From: Agromyces protaetiae
GTDB taxonomy: Bacteria; Actinomycetota; Actinomycetes; Actinomycetales; Microbacteriaceae
Length of the DNA: 64,000 nucleotides
Reading direction: 5' to 3'
NCBI RefSeq assembly: GCF_030866785.1
Contig: NZ_CP133018.1
Span: forward strand, 1,550,001-1,614,000
The notes below the pieces were generated by a model. That model had not been told where the DNA came from and did not search any database. It saw nothing but the letters and a program-made list of their open reading frames with translations. The position numbers and the translations under genes were made by a program. How positions within the stretch are numbered: the stretch's first letter is position 1; each line of letters starts with the position of its first letter. Shown piece by piece: positions 63,657 through 64,000 of the stretch.

Positions 63657-64000
63657 CACGCCCCCGAGACGACGCGCTCGCCCTCGACCCGTACCTCGAT
63701 GGACGGCAGGGGATCGATCGCGGGCCCCTGCAGCACCTCGCCCGTTGCCGCGTCGAACACGGAGCCGTGGCACGGACACTCGAGCCGGTCACCCGCCGCG
63801 GCCACGACACACCCCTGGTGTGTGCAGATCGCGCTGAACGCGACGACCCGGCCCGCCTCGGGCTGCGCGAGCAGCGCCGGCTCGCCGTCGATGTCGACGC
63901 CCACGCTGCCGCCGACCGGCACCTCCGAGAGCGTGGCGATCTCGTCGCCGGCCGCGGCGGAGCCGCCGCCCTCCGCGGACGGCGGCGGCTCCGACGCAGA
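63656..64000 (-). CDS. Rieske [2Fe-2S] protein (partial, 5' end outside window)
   Basis: At least 114 codons of a Rieske-type electron carrier. The cluster motifs are FSAICTHQGCVVAAAGDRLE and CPCHGSVFDAATGEVLQGPA, with the two Cys-His pairs intact, then DPLPSIEVRVEGERVV. A Gly/Ala/Ser-rich linker precedes the domain at the window edge, which is the usual spacer after a Tat or membrane anchor in stand-alone Rieske proteins. It is translated together with the DUF2231 gene (TGATG overlap). The true start is beyond base 64000. Confidence 0.93.
   Translation of the reverse strand, partial: SASEPPPSAEGGGSAAAGDEIATLSEVPVGGSVGVDIDGEPALLAQPEAGRVVAFSAICTHQGCVVAAAGDRLECPCHGSVFDAATGEVLQGPAIDPLPSIEVRVEGERVVSGA

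Overview
This is a contiguous 64-kb piece of a high-GC actinobacterial chromosome. Several things point to the family Microbacteriaceae, with an Agromyces-like genus the best guess: the GC-rich codon use, frequent GTG and TTG starts, polar-growth (DivIVA/Scy-type) proteins, the GlgE alpha-glucan pathway, a GatCAB amidotransferase, an actinobacterial-type SecA2 and many leaderless promoters. The genus is inference; no rRNA or other decisive marker is present. Almost all of the window is ordinary chromosome. Two stretches look accessory or decaying (about 21.7-24.3 kb and 45.8-50.6 kb), and a smaller AT-richer island lies at 34.3-35.1 kb.

Layout. 0-9.6 kb: end of frr, cdsA, a DivIVA-repeat protein, a secreted lysozyme-like protein, small conserved genes, an AI-2E-family permease, a long hendecad coiled-coil protein, and a membrane protein coupled to a thioredoxin/TPR protein. 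9.6-19.2 kb: an alpha-glucan block (glgB-glgE, divergent glgP, ybaK-glgX). 19.2-21.7 kb: cysteine desulfurase and mnmA, which together supply tRNA 2-thiouridine. 21.7-24.3 kb: a DUF222/HNH gene with an internal 27-bp tandem array and a VapBC pair whose toxin is frameshifted. 24.4-34.3 kb: ligA, a Tat-exported phosphoesterase, gatC-gatA-gatB, a glycine-rich membrane protein and dinB. 34.3-37.8 kb: an intact VapBC with an AT-rich operator, divergent secA2, then a GerW/YtfJ-like gene. 37.8-41.6 kb: a TPP-riboswitch operon for a thiamine-precursor ECF transporter plus a P-loop kinase-like gene.

41.6-50.6 kb: a penicillin-binding-protein fold that lacks its catalytic residues, a metallopeptidase, MFS/MerR, an ASCH-like plus winged-helix gene, and HEAT and MerR-HEAT genes. 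A decay zone follows with four broken genes (SRPBCC, imine-reductase-like, TetR, HTH), then tRNA-His, orn and tRNA-Arg with a duplicated 3' end. 50.6-64 kb: a cation/proton antiporter, nadE, small membrane proteins, aldo/keto reductase, msrA, an SSB paralogue, a lipoprotein, ettA, a thioesterase, an ABC exporter with a NarL-type two-component system, and a DUF2231/Rieske pair that runs off the window.

Two signals cut across the annotation. First, many start codons sit 6-7 nt after a TAnnnT -10 hexamer with no Shine-Dalgarno sequence, which indicates leaderless mRNAs. Second, the 10-mer GGATGCCTCG (or its complement) occurs 16 times, in several reading frames and between genes, where base composition predicts well under one. 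All calls come from reading sequence and translations by eye; no database search was run.
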